From Pelomyxa schiedti (Eukaryota > Evosea > Pelobiontida > Pelomyxidae), in assembly GCA_020536535.1 (NCBI GenBank), contig JAHLWZ010000819.1:1-64000 (forward strand): a stretch of DNA of 64,000 nucleotides, in the 5' to 3' direction. The notes under the pieces are model-generated. The model was not told the DNA's origin. It worked only from the letters and a program-made list of their open reading frames with translations, and searched no databases. Positions 12,849-25,851 of the stretch are shown piece after piece (position 1 is the first letter of the stretch; every line of letters begins with the position of its first letter). The position numbers and the translations under genes were made by a program.

Positions 12849-14818
12849 TTAAGTTTTGCTTTCCAACATAATACAACCCCCAGAGAACACACCATGGCAA
12901 GACAGGTCTCCATTCAGTTCAGAAAGTGGTTGAGGGCAGACACCATCCTTGTTGGTCTCCTTGTACCACAATTGAAGTCCGGAGCTGCCGGAAAGAGGGA
13001 GCCCAAAGAGCTTGCATGCCAAGGCCATTACATCGCGCACCAGCATTGAGCCGGGTAGCTTTTTGTGGTAGGAACCGGGGCTGCTTGCTGCCGGTAGATT
13101 GCACTCCAGGGTTATATCCAGATACTCACTGGATGTCATTGTGGTAGAAGCGGCAGCGCTGCTGGATGTTGTTGCGGTTGACATTGATGGCAATGCGGAG
13201 CGCTGCTGTTGTTGCAGAGCAAGTGTGTGGATGTGGGGAAGGGGTAGTTTGTCAGTGGTTGTTTTGGATAGGAGGTCAAGGGCACCTTCCTGATGTAGGA
13301 AGTCAATTGCCAGCTTCCTGGCATCTACTTCAGCTCTGGATTTCTCCGTCACGGTGATTTGGCTTCCATTAAGTACATTTAGTTTCGGTAGCCTGGCAAT
13401 CACCAATGACCTTGCTGCTGCTGTGGTCAGCGTCTGGTGTTGGTGCCTCTGTAGAACTGGGTTTCCGGTTAGCCGAAGTCTTGTCAATGAAGGAAATAGG
13501 TCGAGTTGGTCTATGGAATTCCAAGATGTGATGTTGTTTTGTGCTATAGATAACTCTTCCAGATGAGAAAAGGGGGCAGAGGCTGGCTTTTGCGGTAGCA
13601 GTACAACTCCTTTCCAGACTACAGAGGAAATGGAATTGTTGCTCAAGAAAAGAGTGTGAAGAAAAGGAAATGCCACCAACTTCCAGATTTCATCCCACGA
13701 TTCTATTGCATTGTTGTCAAGACTCAGTTGACGCAATTTGCTTGTCGTGAGACATTGTGAACTGCACGCACACATTGAAATGCTACTGATGTTGTTGTGT
13801 GATAGATGTAGTTCCTCCACATTAGGGAGAGACCGTAGTAACCAGCACACCTATGCACGGTGAACACTCCTGGGAACGGAAATACTGCACCTTACTTCAA
13901 GCCAGGTCAATCTGCAGTAATTTAAAGAAACGGCTCGTAGCTGAGGAACGGTGACGGACCAAGTAGGAAAAGCCTCACGTGGGAAAAAGTTGTGACTCAG
14001 ATCCAGCTCACTTAAAGTGGGAAAAATATTGGCTAACAATAGGGCTTTATCACATCTGCTAAGGGCATTATTGCTCAGGCTAATGCTCCTCAAATTGGGT
14101 ATTTTCGTTGAATAGCTGCATACATCTGGTATCTGAAGATCATAAGGTCCTTCATGGTAAAACATTCAGAATACCTCCACTATGTTTGAAGCCGATAAGT
14201 CCAGTGAGATGAGGTTTTGCCAGGTGCGGGCAAGTTGGTTTTGTGATAAAACGAACTCCACCTTAAATACGTTGTAAGAAGGAATTCTAGGATAGAAGGA
14301 AGTACAGGAATTTCATGTGCAGATACAGTCTCGAATGTGATACGTTTACTAGGAATTTCAGTTGGGGAATATCTTGAAAAAGGTGATCAGGTAAACAGGT
14401 AGCATAAAAGAAATCCATGACGCAACTCACTTTGCTCTTATTGCCTCGTCAAAAGAAACAGCAAGCTGCAAAGATCCCGATTTCTTTGATACGAATGAGC
14501 CATGAAATTCCCCGCACACAAAGTATGAGTGCCCGTCAACCTGCCCATAAATATCCAATCAAAAAGCCGGCATATTATGAAGCTGAACACACAGTGCCGT
14601 TGTGCTTTCCACGAGGCGAGTCCCACTCCACACCATACCACACACCCTGCTTCCCCTCAATAGTACCAACATATCTCACACATCCAACCGCTGTTAATTG
14701 TGAACTACCACAATGAGAAAAAGAAGGAAATAAACTCACCCACGTGCTCCTGTTCCAAGATAAATACACAACTCCCAACATCAAAACACGACTCGCAGTC
14801 CAACGCGGTCGCAGCCAT
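12849..14818 (-). CDS. TBCE: Tubulin-folding cofactor E (TBCE)
   Basis: Multi-exon gene with the canonical TBCE layout. An N-terminal CAP-Gly domain (CVRYVGTIEGKQGVWYGVEW then DSPRGKHNGTV) is followed by leucine-rich repeats (LRSISLSNNALSRCDKALLL, LSELDLSHNFF, LRQLSLDNNAIESW, LEELSIAQNNITSWNSIDQL). The C-terminus is a ubiquitin-like domain (YLDITLECNL to LQLWYKETNKDG). I place the start at 14818 (MAATALDCESCFDVGSCVF). A 50-nt intron then gives EQEHVAVGCVRYVGT, a proper CAP-Gly core, whereas the upstream ATG at 14859 is out of that frame. TBCE acts with TBCD, TBCC and Arl2 to fold or dissociate alpha/beta-tubulin. The stop lies 66 bp from the KUP stop, tail to tail. Confidence 0.88.
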
Positions 14819-14918
14819 ACAAACGCGAGTTTTTTTCTTCTGTGAGTTCTTCGACCCATAATGAACTCGAACCAAAATTTTCTTACAGCAAAAGAATCCG
14901 GAAAAGGGATTTCTTTCG

Positions 14919-15027
14919 GAGCCTGGGCAACCAGGTCATCCGTTAAAATTGGAACAATACAGAGAAGATTAGCATGGCCCCTGCGCAAGGATGACACGCA
15001 AAATCGAGAAGTATACCACTTTTTTTT
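14919..15027 (+). ncRNA. U6: U6 spliceosomal snRNA
   Basis: The core matches U6: AAAATTGGAACAATACAGAG, the ACAGAGA box, the AGC triad (GATTAGCATGGCCCCTGCGC), and AAGGATGACACGC leading into the internal stem-loop. It ends in a T8 run (15020-15027), a typical RNA polymerase III terminator. The 5' part can fold as a CCTGG/CCAGG stem closed by a GCAA tetraloop (about 14923-14936), so I place the 5' end near 14919 (uncertain by several nt). The transcript sits in the 230 bp between the TBCE ATG (14818, divergent) and the TDP2-like stop (15048, convergent). Its promoter must lie in the 100 bp next to TBCE. Confidence 0.93.
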
Positions 15028-15047
15028 ATGCCCGGTGCAAGATGAGC

Positions 15048-16421
15048 TCAAAGATGGAAGTGCGCCACAAGGCCATAGTGATCAGATGGGAACAGGTGAA
15101 CCGAGTGTGGAAGTGGGCCAAACGGGTGGTCTCCAATCACAGCACAGCAGGAAGGGGTCAGGTTTGTGCACCGGAACCAGATTCGATCAGGTCGCGCCCT
15201 CACAACCTGGCGCTTGTCCTGCATAGCCATGCTGTTTGTTGTGGTGTCAAACGTGAACCCTGCGTCTTCTACTTCGGGTGTTTGCGGAATTTGTGCTTGC
15301 TGGTTCTGGGGTGCGGAATTGGCCGCGGATATCCCGGGGCTGGAATTCGTCGCTGGGGTAGAGGGTGATGCGGAATTGGTGTGTGGAAGCGGGATTGTGT
15401 GGATCCGCGAGAATTGCCATGTGTCTGAGAATCCGTTCTCTGTGAGGGAGGGATGCTCCTCGTCACCCTCGAAGTTGGTGTCTGCCAGTATTAGGGTGTC
15501 ATTGCCAAGGTGTTGCTCGTGCAGGAACTGGAATATTTCATTCATTTGAAGTTCGCGGTACCGGGACCGATTAGCGATGCTCTCGAAGTGCATTCCAACT
15601 AAAGTCACTTGAATTCCGCCGTTGTGGTGACACTCAGAGGAGAGAGTTGATGACTCTTCTGAATGACTAGCTTGCAAGAAGAGCTGCATAAACATAGCTT
15701 TTCGGCCTTGTTCAGTTGTGAGAGGCACAAGAAATATTGGTTGAAAAACAGGTAATGTTGACACAATAGCCACTCCATAATCAAACCCACTCATTTCTTC
15801 AGAATACCTGCCCGAAGTATTGTTGGAATAATTAGAGAATGCAAAGGGATTAAAATACGTTATTGAGCACTTCTCTTTGATCCATTGATTAGCCTTGAGC
15901 ATCTCAACAAAGGGTGCTGTCACCTCCTGAAGTACCAGTACGTGGACGCCATAGGCTTGAGCCAGTTCAAGAAGTGCGTTGCACCTCTCCTTCATGTAGT
16001 ATTCTTTGAACCACACATTGTATGTACAAACTCTTAAAGGTCCTTCGTTCATGATTATTGGCCGGCGCGGCTCACCCACAGGGATTGACTTGGTCCATCC
16101 CCTATGTGCCTCAAACGTCATTGTGGGAACTGCATGGGGGTGCCTCCTCTGCAGGTGCATGGCCAGATTCCTACTGAGCAAGGACGGATCCCCACCTTCA
16201 AACCGCGGTCAGTCACAAGCCACTCCCCAACCCATAACGACGATATTGGTGCTGGAACCCGGGTGTGGGTTACCTCTGCTGACACAGGTAGGACACACTT
16301 GAGCCACGGAGTCAGAGGGGTGGGTCACAACCACGTGGTGAGCCAAATGCAGGTCGTTCATCGTTGCACCGCACAGAGGGCACACAGACGAAAACTCGAG
16401 AGGAACCAACCGTTGTGCCAT
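15048..16421 (-). CDS. TDP2-like endonuclease/exonuclease/phosphatase with zinc fingers
   Basis: Two exons: 16421 to about 16277, then a large exon ending at 15048. The main exon has the EEP fold with TDP2 signatures: VCTYNVWF, VLVLQEVTAPF (catalytic Glu), VGMHFES, LILADTNFEGDE and the terminal LFPSDHYGLVAHF (catalytic Asp-His). The N-terminal part carries CPLCGATMNDLHLAHHVVVTH and, spanning the splice junction, CPTC...NLAMHLQRRHPH, i.e. two C2H2-like fingers. A Ser/Pro/Asn-rich insertion lies between the nuclease motifs. The start at 16421 follows an A10 tract. Expected reaction: hydrolysis of 5'-phosphotyrosyl DNA or a related phosphodiester; the substrate is inferred from the family. Vertebrate TDP2 has a UBA domain rather than zinc fingers. 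Confidence 0.8.
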
Positions 16422-16619
16422 TCCCCGACGGTTTTTTTTTTCTTTTCTTCGAAAACTGGTTGGTGGCCAGTCTTTCCTTTTTGTAGCACACAAGGAAGAC
16501 CCTAGTTGTGCCATAACAACCAGGGGATACGAATTCAGATTGCACAATTCGCGTGAATTAACGCTCTATTGCAAAATCAAAAGGGGTAGTTGTACAACAC
16601 CAGGATTTGGGAGAAGGTT

Positions 16620-19186
<2,567 letters not shown>

Positions 19187-19541
19187 AGCACTCCCACAAT
19201 GTACAGACAACAACCAGGAGCTACAGCGACGAACCTCCAGTGAAGCAACACGCGGAAAGGCTGGGAGTCTTGTAGAATGTGGTAAGCACAGGGCTCTATC
19301 TCCCCTCCTCTCGTTCCTGATGTGCCACTGGTTTGGCCACCTGGAACCAGGTCGAGCTGGGGGGAAGGACCCTATTACCTGCCGAGACACACCCCCTTTC
19401 CGTGCTCCTGTGGTTCTTCGCTACGTCTGGTTGTTTGCCCAGTAAAAACACATAAAAAAAAAACCATGTGAATTCAATGCGCTGTCTTGCTGTTTTTTTT
19501 TTCCCCGTTCTTCAGGGTTTTTTTCCCTCGAACACGAAAAC
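19187..19541. other. Intergenic region between actin and GH43 gene
   Basis: These 355 bp contain the actin 3' UTR, an A-rich run (19451-19462) and then a T-tract followed by C/T-rich sequence (19490-19530) just before the next ATG. No coding frame is supported. Confidence 0.5.
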
Positions 19542-20817
19542 ATGGAGCGGCGCGTAGTCGTTTGCGTTGGCGTGGTGGCGCTCGTGGTGATGGCTGCCAG
19601 CGCCAAGTTGGTGACGGTGCGCAACGACGCCCCGTTTTACGACGACGCGGGGAGCATCATCGACTCACACGACGGCAGCGTGCAACAGTTCGAGGCCGGG
19701 GGGTTGTTTTACATGCACACCATGCAATACGGCGACTGCTTGGAGCCGCTCAAGTACCAAACAAACCTCTTCTGTGTTTCTTTTACACTCTGTGGCGTAA
19801 TAATGGGTTCTTAATCTGTAGCGGGCTGTGACAACATCTTGACCATTTTCCCCAGATATGGGTGCGATAGTGCACCTGATGGATGTGGATTTCATAGGGA
19901 CCACAACATATCAGTCTGGGTTTCATCTGACCTTACCAGCGGGTCGTGGCACTTTGAAGGCCATGCTATCGAGCCTGATCAAAGGCCCCCAGGTGTTGTT
20001 TTTAGGCCACACTTGGTCTACAACCCAAATACCTTCAAGTATGTACTATGGTGGAACTGGTATGATGCAGACTCAGGATCAGATGCACCACACTTGCTCG
20101 CAGTTGCTACTTCAGACTCTCCAAGTGGACCTTTCACTCTACAGAACGAAGCTGTGAATACAACTCGGGCTTCTCAGAGTGGTGACTTTGCTCTCTTTGT
20201 CGATCTGGATGGCACTGGCTACGTAACATATAGCTGGGACTACGTGATCAGCATTGAGCAGCTCACTCCAGATTTTATATACACCACCGGAAAGACATCC
20301 AGTATTTTCAGTGAGTACTTTGTAGAAGCACCTGTGATGTTTGGCCGCGCAACTGGTTCTACCTACTATTACTATGTACTATTTGGGTGGTGCTGCTGCT
20401 TCTGCATGCAAGGCAGTGGAATAATGGTACACAAGGCAGAGTCTCCCCTCGGTCCCTACGTCACCCAGTCTGGTGACATTGCCTGCACAGAATCAACCCT
20501 TGATGCAGGTGCTTTCCCAACACCAGGGCAAGGCTGCCAGTATGCGGACCCTGAATCCACCTCCGTCACCAAGTCACAGCAGAACTATGTGTTCCCTGTT
20601 TCAACACTGACTGGAGTTGAGTACATATGGACAGGAGATAGGTGGCAACAAAGGTATGAAGGCGGTACCATTCAACGCATTAATTCAGTTCTCTCCTCCC
20701 AGCCCTGATGGCCTTAAAAGCCATGATCCCCAGTACTGGGTTCCTCTAGAATTCACTTCCTCTGGAGATATCCTCCCGGTCTCGTGGATAGACAGCTTCA
20801 CCCTTGATTTGCCATAG
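19542..20817 (+). CDS. Secreted GH43-family glycoside hydrolase
   Basis: Three exons (19542-19753, 19856-20653, 20703-20817) give 374 aa. The N-terminus MERRVVVCVGVVALVVMAAS is a signal peptide, so the enzyme is secreted or vacuolar. A five-bladed propeller hydrolase of GH43 type is indicated by DDAGSIIDSHDGSVQQFEAG followed by FYMHTMQYGDC (nucleophile region), GVVFRPHLVYNPNTFKYVLW, SGDFALFVDLDGTGYVTYS and EYFVEAPVMFGR (proton-donor Glu). AESPLGPYVTQSGD and the terminal WVPLEF with SWIDSFTLDLP are also typical. It looks closest to the exo-beta-1,3-galactanase-like subgroup, which is inference. The likely job is digestion of plant or algal cell-wall polysaccharide. It ends 70 bp from the convergent PH/coiled-coil gene. 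Confidence 0.82.
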
Positions 20818-20887
20818 AAATAGCGAAGGCATATCTCGTTGTAATTGTACTAATGAAGGAACAAAAGAAAGCTCTAAAACACATAAA

Positions 20888-22818
20888 TCATGAATTTTTG
20901 AAAACATCCACAATCCAGAGAGGCCAAGTCTCTGGTTCTACATTCTCTGCAGTACAACGTTGATACAGTGCATCCAGGTCTACATTTGGTTCCCTGCGAT
21001 GCTGTTAGGCAAAAACCCAACACAATGGTGACTTACAAGCCTACAAGGGCAGACTGTATTTTTATTGATTTGCCGAGAGCAATGAAATACTTCTTCTTGT
21101 AGGATTCCAGCTCCCTCCTTGTGTCATCAGTGTTTGGAGATCCCTCAGTGTGGTGGGGAGTCTCTGTAGAACTTGTGGTAGTTGTGGTAGATGTTATAGC
21201 CCTTGTGGCAAGAAGCTTCTCTACACGTGAGACGTGCTCCTCTTTTACCTGCAGCTCAGTTTGTAGCCTTTCCATCTGGCAGAGGGATTTAGTCAGAGCC
21301 TTGATTAACACTGATTACCTCACCGGCCAGGATTGCACTATGGGCTTGATACGCAGCTATTTTTTCTGCCATTGGTTTGTTTATTGGGTCCACATGTTCT
21401 GTCAAAAGAGGATGAAGAGTTTTCTGAAAAGCGGATTAAAATTACTCTCAAAAGGGGGAAAAACCTGTGCTGTACTAATTGCTTCATTTGCCATTGTAAC
21501 TCTTTCTTTCAATAAATTTTCTGCATAAGCTGCCCTGCATCTCAAATTGTCGTTTTGAATGTGAAGCTCTACAAGTTCATTGGAAAGCTTTGTTTTTTGT
21601 GGGGGAGGAGGAAAGGAGTAAATGTATAAGTTCTAAGCGATTGGGGTACCGTTTCAATTTGGGAATGGAAAACATCATTAATATCCATTAATTTTCTTTT
21701 TTCGTTTTCAGTGTCTGTCAGAGCTTTTTGTTGTGTTTGGCAAACCTACAGTTGTCACTGGAATCCAAATTTTCAATGAAGTTTCAACCTGCATTTGCTC
21801 TGACAATTTTGCATTGGATTCAAGAAGGCTTGAAGAAATTGATCTTTCTTTTTCTACAGCAGAGGACTGGTGTTGCTAAGGGGCAAGTTGGCACCACAAT
21901 AAAATGAATAGAGATAACTTGAATATCCTTGAAGGATGTGGTGAGTAAGAAAGATAGCAAATTTTCACTACATGAAGGGATGCAAGCTGCTGTCTAGCGG
22001 CAGCTAGTTCTTGCTTGGTGGCAGCTAATTCTTGCCTATGAAAAATGATTTATTGCAATAGAAAAGATTGTATACTTCATTAGCAATAATTCGGTATCTT
22101 TGGTGCTGCATTGCAGTCTGAAAGAGAGACATTACCTTAAACTTGTACATCTCAGAAAGGTTATACCTTAGATTGTTTATTTCCATATCTTTGCTAAGCT
22201 TTTGAAATTTAAAGGCTGAATAAGAAAGACAGTAAAAAAAAGTATGGCAGCAGAATACCAATGCGGCTTGCACTTCATCACCAGTGTTACCTGTATCCAC
22301 GGAAACTGCCAATACTTGTGTTTGAATTGCTTTCACCCTTCAAAATTACAATCTAAAAAAATGCCACTATGCAGGCATACCATCTTCTCATCTCTTCTGC
22401 ACTTCCAGCCTTGAATTCATAACTTCGTTGGTGTGTTACAATTTGAAAGACATCATCCTTGATGCAGTGTTATGAAAAGACAGAGTAAGACAGTTTCAGG
22501 CTCACTTTTTCTGCTTCCACTTTAGAAACAGATCGCAAGTCTATAGACTCGGTGCTCTTAGGTGCGACTATGACGAACAAGCAATTTCCAAAAAAAAAAA
22601 GAGAAAACCGGGTTAGGGACAAGGCATAGTTGTTAAGACAGCCAAATTGCACAAGATCTCATACTGTTTGTCTTTGAGCAGTGCCACGTGTAGCCATCAT
22701 CGGCCAGATAATACCAATGCTTTCGCAGGTGAAGCCCTTTTTTCACCAGCCAACCCTGTTGACACATGTGCCGGGGTTTTAGAGTGTCATTCAATTCTTT
22801 GGCAATGAAGACACACAT
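20888..22818 (-). CDS. PH-domain and coiled-coil protein
   Basis: Multi-exon gene. The start at 22818 gives MCVFIAKELNDTLKPRHMCQ, then a PH domain split over introns: GWLVKKGLHLRKHWYYLADD, then ESIDLRSVSKVEAEK, then DVFQIVTHQRSYEFKAGSAE leading to the C-terminal helix EEMRRWYACI. The rest is coiled coil, for example KERSISSSLLESNAKLSEQM and CQMERLQTELQVKEEHVSRV, with a Thr/Ser-rich break. The end reads REPNVDLDALYQRCTAENVE and PLWIVDVFKNS. The role is probably phosphoinositide-dependent scaffolding or trafficking; no orthologue is recognised. The 5' end is divergent from the SQ-rich gene, with 95 bp between ATGs. Confidence 0.7.
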
Positions 22819-22913
22819 CGAGCTCGGTGGTCAGCGTCCTTCTTGCCATTCGTCGTTGTGTGACAGAAGAAACTGAAAAATTTTCGGGTGCCAAAAGGAG
22901 AACGGAACAAACG

Positions 22914-25284
22914 ATGCAAGATCCAGTAGTGGACGTTACGACCGGAGCGCCGACGAAGCAAAAACCGCACGCACTTGTTCTAGAAGAACGAAGGAGATTG
23001 CTGTGAGTTTTTTTTTTCCCCACCGTGACGGCGGCGTCGTGTGTACTGCGGTGCGGGTCTGATTTGGCTACTACTACCACTACAGGCAGTTGAAGAGAGA
23101 ACGCGCAGAAAAAATCAGCAAGAAATTGGCTGATCAGGCTGCGGCAGCGAACGTGCGCACGCCACTTAGTACACCCAGACGACCTCAGACTGCAAAGACT
23201 CTGCACAGTTTAGCTAGGTTTGAGGCTAAGGCGTGTGGCTCGATTGGTGTGGCGTGCCAGCGTGTAATGACTGACTGTCTTTAGGCTCAGTTGAGGAATG
23301 AGAAACTGAGAGCAAGTCTTCGTAATCTACAAAGTAATTTGCTGTCGTACAACTTAGCGGATGATACGTTGCATCATGCCAAGGTTCGTTCCTGCTCGGT
23401 CTTGTTGAACAAAATAAATGAACTTAGAAAGACTTCCAAGTGTACTTAAGACAGCAGCTCATGCAACAAGAACAGCCCAACTCGTCCCCGGTTCGCGTGT
23501 CTGTTCTTAGTTAATATGCCTACCCACTTAGGGCAGGAATTCTGCTCTACACTCCAATGCACCTTCAGCAGTGCAATATGCTCCGTATACGCCTGCTCCT
23601 AGGCCAACACCCACCAAAGCAAGCCATTTTAAGCTTTCCATTCTTTCTTTTTAAAACAGAACTAGGCCCCTTTGTCTGTTGAATTACTTCATAAACGAAA
23701 AATGCTGGAACAAAACTTGATTCGCTCAATTTTGACCCCAAGTGAATTTCCTTGAATCTCACATACAATATCAACTCTATTTCATGCACAGGAAATAACT
23801 ACCCCTCGTCTGCTAAACAACCTTGGTCTACTCCACACCATTCAGATGACCCACTGGGTTCCTTATCTCCGTTTGGCAGAGGAGAACCCATACTCAAGTC
23901 AAATACTACATCACTCAATGGCTCACTCGTGGAGCCACCTTTTCCACACCCCACGTCATCGTTTCCTCCTCAATTGCACACAAACGCAACTGAATTTGTT
24001 ATTGACGAGACACCCAATCTTGATGCTGATGCCGAAGATGCTGTAGATGAAGCAGAGCTGGATGCTATTTGTGCAGCTGATGGCATGGACAATTCCAGTC
24101 CTGCTGACGAAATAGATAATTCAAACCTTGCCAACGACAACACCCATGACAGTGCAAGGTCCGGAAATAGTCAAGGGAACCCTGACGACAGAGAAGAGGC
24201 CGCCCGGGTCTCGGCGCCGTCAAACCTGAGTAATCACGCCACTTTTCCCCACTCCCCTACCCACCCAGCGAGATCTCATCTTGGTAGTTCTGCTGGTACT
24301 AAGGTACGGAAGAACTTAATCAACTTTTGCGGCTAATTCATGTTTTAGACTCAAGATGGGTCTGCAGAGCAAGGTCCCCCTACTGCCAATTCACCCAACA
24401 TGACTTCACCGGCATCTAAACAAAATCAGCCACGCTTTTCTTCAAAACCGGTTCATTCAGAAGCACCTAAGGTTGCAGCACCGAAACCCACTCAGCAATA
24501 TAAAATGGCACTTCCGACATCACCAGAATCCCAGCAACCCAAATTACATTCACAATCGCAGTCGCGCTCGCAATCTCAGTCACGCTCACAATCTCAATCA
24601 CAGTCTCGATCGCAATCCCGACCCCTCTCCCAGGCACCCTCTGCAGCCCCATCCGCGTTACAAATGCAACCCCAACGTTCAGAGCCAACTTCAAATGTCG
24701 CATCATCGGAACACTCAACACCTCCGCAAGCACTCTCCTCTAGAGATCCACCGTCTCAAGAAGAACCACAAGTTACTCCATATTCCCAGCCCCAGTCCCA
24801 GTCCCAGTCCCAGTCCCAGTCCCAGTCCCAGTCCCAGTCCCGGTCACAATCCATGGAGTATGCAGCACCACCACAGCCTACAAAGCTAACACTCAAGTTT
24901 GGAACTGATAACCGGGCTATGGAAGCACTGGCAAGAGAAGTTCAGAGAAAAGCGGATATGTCAGGCAGCATGAACAGCGAGTACGGGGATGAATATGAAA
25001 ACCAAGATGGAGAAAGCCAACTGGGAGGCATTCATCGCGGCGTTGATGAGACTGAGACAGATGTGAGCGTTTTCAATGGACCCAACGGGATCAAGCTCGC
25101 CAAGGGCTCACACAACACTGAGAACGAGTACCAAGAAGGTGGGGAAAGTGGTGGTGGTAGCTACCAGGAAAACTTTGAAGAGGACAGCAGCGGAGGTTTG
25201 CCCAAACTCCGATCACCCCTTAACCAGACAACCTCCTCATTGACCAAGTCACATGCTGACTCTTTTGATGATGACTTTGTCTAG
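22914..25284 (+). CDS. SQ-repeat low-complexity protein with basic coiled-coil N-terminus
   Basis: Many small 5' exons starting at 22914 (MQDPVVDVTTGAPTKQKPHA) encode a basic helical region (LKRERAEKISKKLADQAAAA, then LRNEKLRASLRNLQ). Ser/Pro/Asn-rich exons follow and then the terminal exon to 25284. That exon has a long Ser-Gln repeat tract: irregular SRSQ at 24556-24630 and eight perfect CAGTCC units at 24793-24840. A mixed region and an acidic end with YQENFEED and DSFDDDFV follow. Short aromatic-acidic motifs of that kind are common in centrosomal and ciliary proteins, but that is only suggestive. I do not recognise the protein. Confidence 0.65.
24793..24840 (+). repeat. CAGTCC hexamer array, 8 units, coding Ser-Gln
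   Basis: Eight perfect CAGTCC units lie in frame in the SQ-rich gene and encode alternating Gln-Ser. Less regular copies with CGC and TCA codons lie 160-240 bp upstream, so older array material is probably decaying there. Confidence 0.95.
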
Positions 25285-25851
25285 CCACACCAGGTGAAAT
25301 CATCATTAAAAAAAAAAAAACTCAAATAATGTACTGGTTTCTTAGTTGTATAGCTCTCTGAGAATCGAGACTTACTGTGGATAGCCAGATCGTTCTGGGC
25401 TCGGAATGGACTTGAGGCACCACAGATCGGAGCCAGAAGAAACGAAGAGCCACACTCGGAGGCTGGCGCAGAGTGATGCTCAAAGCTTCCACCCCAACAA
25501 ACTCAGTTGTGGGTTCGTTACCTTTGGATGTTTTCCCGATTGAAGATTTCTTTTTTTTCCAGATTCGAACGACGAACAGCACCGGAGGCATTAAGGGAAA
25601 AAAAAAAAAAACAAACTGGTGTCACGTACACCGCCACTTTGACATTTGGTTGCCGGCAACTAATGACCCAAACACACGCCTCGATGGAAGAGGTTGTGTA
25701 CTTTTATTGTAATATGAATAAAAATTGGGGACAACAAGTGTTTTTTTTTTTTTTCTAAGTCCCTGCAAAACCAACCACCTGTATTGCAATTCTGAATAAT
25801 GACCAAGTCAATTCACTGTAGGTGGATTACTTCCTAAGAGCCAAAAACACC
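25285..25851. other. 567-bp intergenic region with homopolymer tracts
   Basis: The region contains A12 near 25309, A14 near 25601 and T14 near 25741, and one weak minus-strand ORF (25322-25591, listed separately). It must carry the 3' end of the SQ-rich gene and the promoter of the next plus-strand gene. I see nothing else. Confidence 0.5.
25322..25591 (-). CDS. Small ORF, 89 aa, doubtful
   Basis: An ATG at 25591 opens 89 codons: MPPVLFVVRIWKKKKSSIGK then a non-repetitive stretch with LRQPPSVALRFFWLRSVVPQ. A T14 tract precedes the ATG on the coding strand. The composition is protein-like and not repetitive, which is why I list it, but no family is recognised. It lies in the likely promoter region of the next gene. 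It could equally be a chance frame. Confidence 0.25.
   Translation of the reverse strand: MPPVLFVVRIWKKKKSSIGKTSKGNEPTTEFVGVEALSITLRQPPSVALRFFWLRSVVPQVHSEPRTIWLSTVSLDSQRAIQLRNQYII

Noticed and set aside
14819-14859. TBCE start at the ATG at 14859
   Set aside because: That frame does not give a CAP-Gly domain; the ATG at 14818 with a 50-nt intron does.
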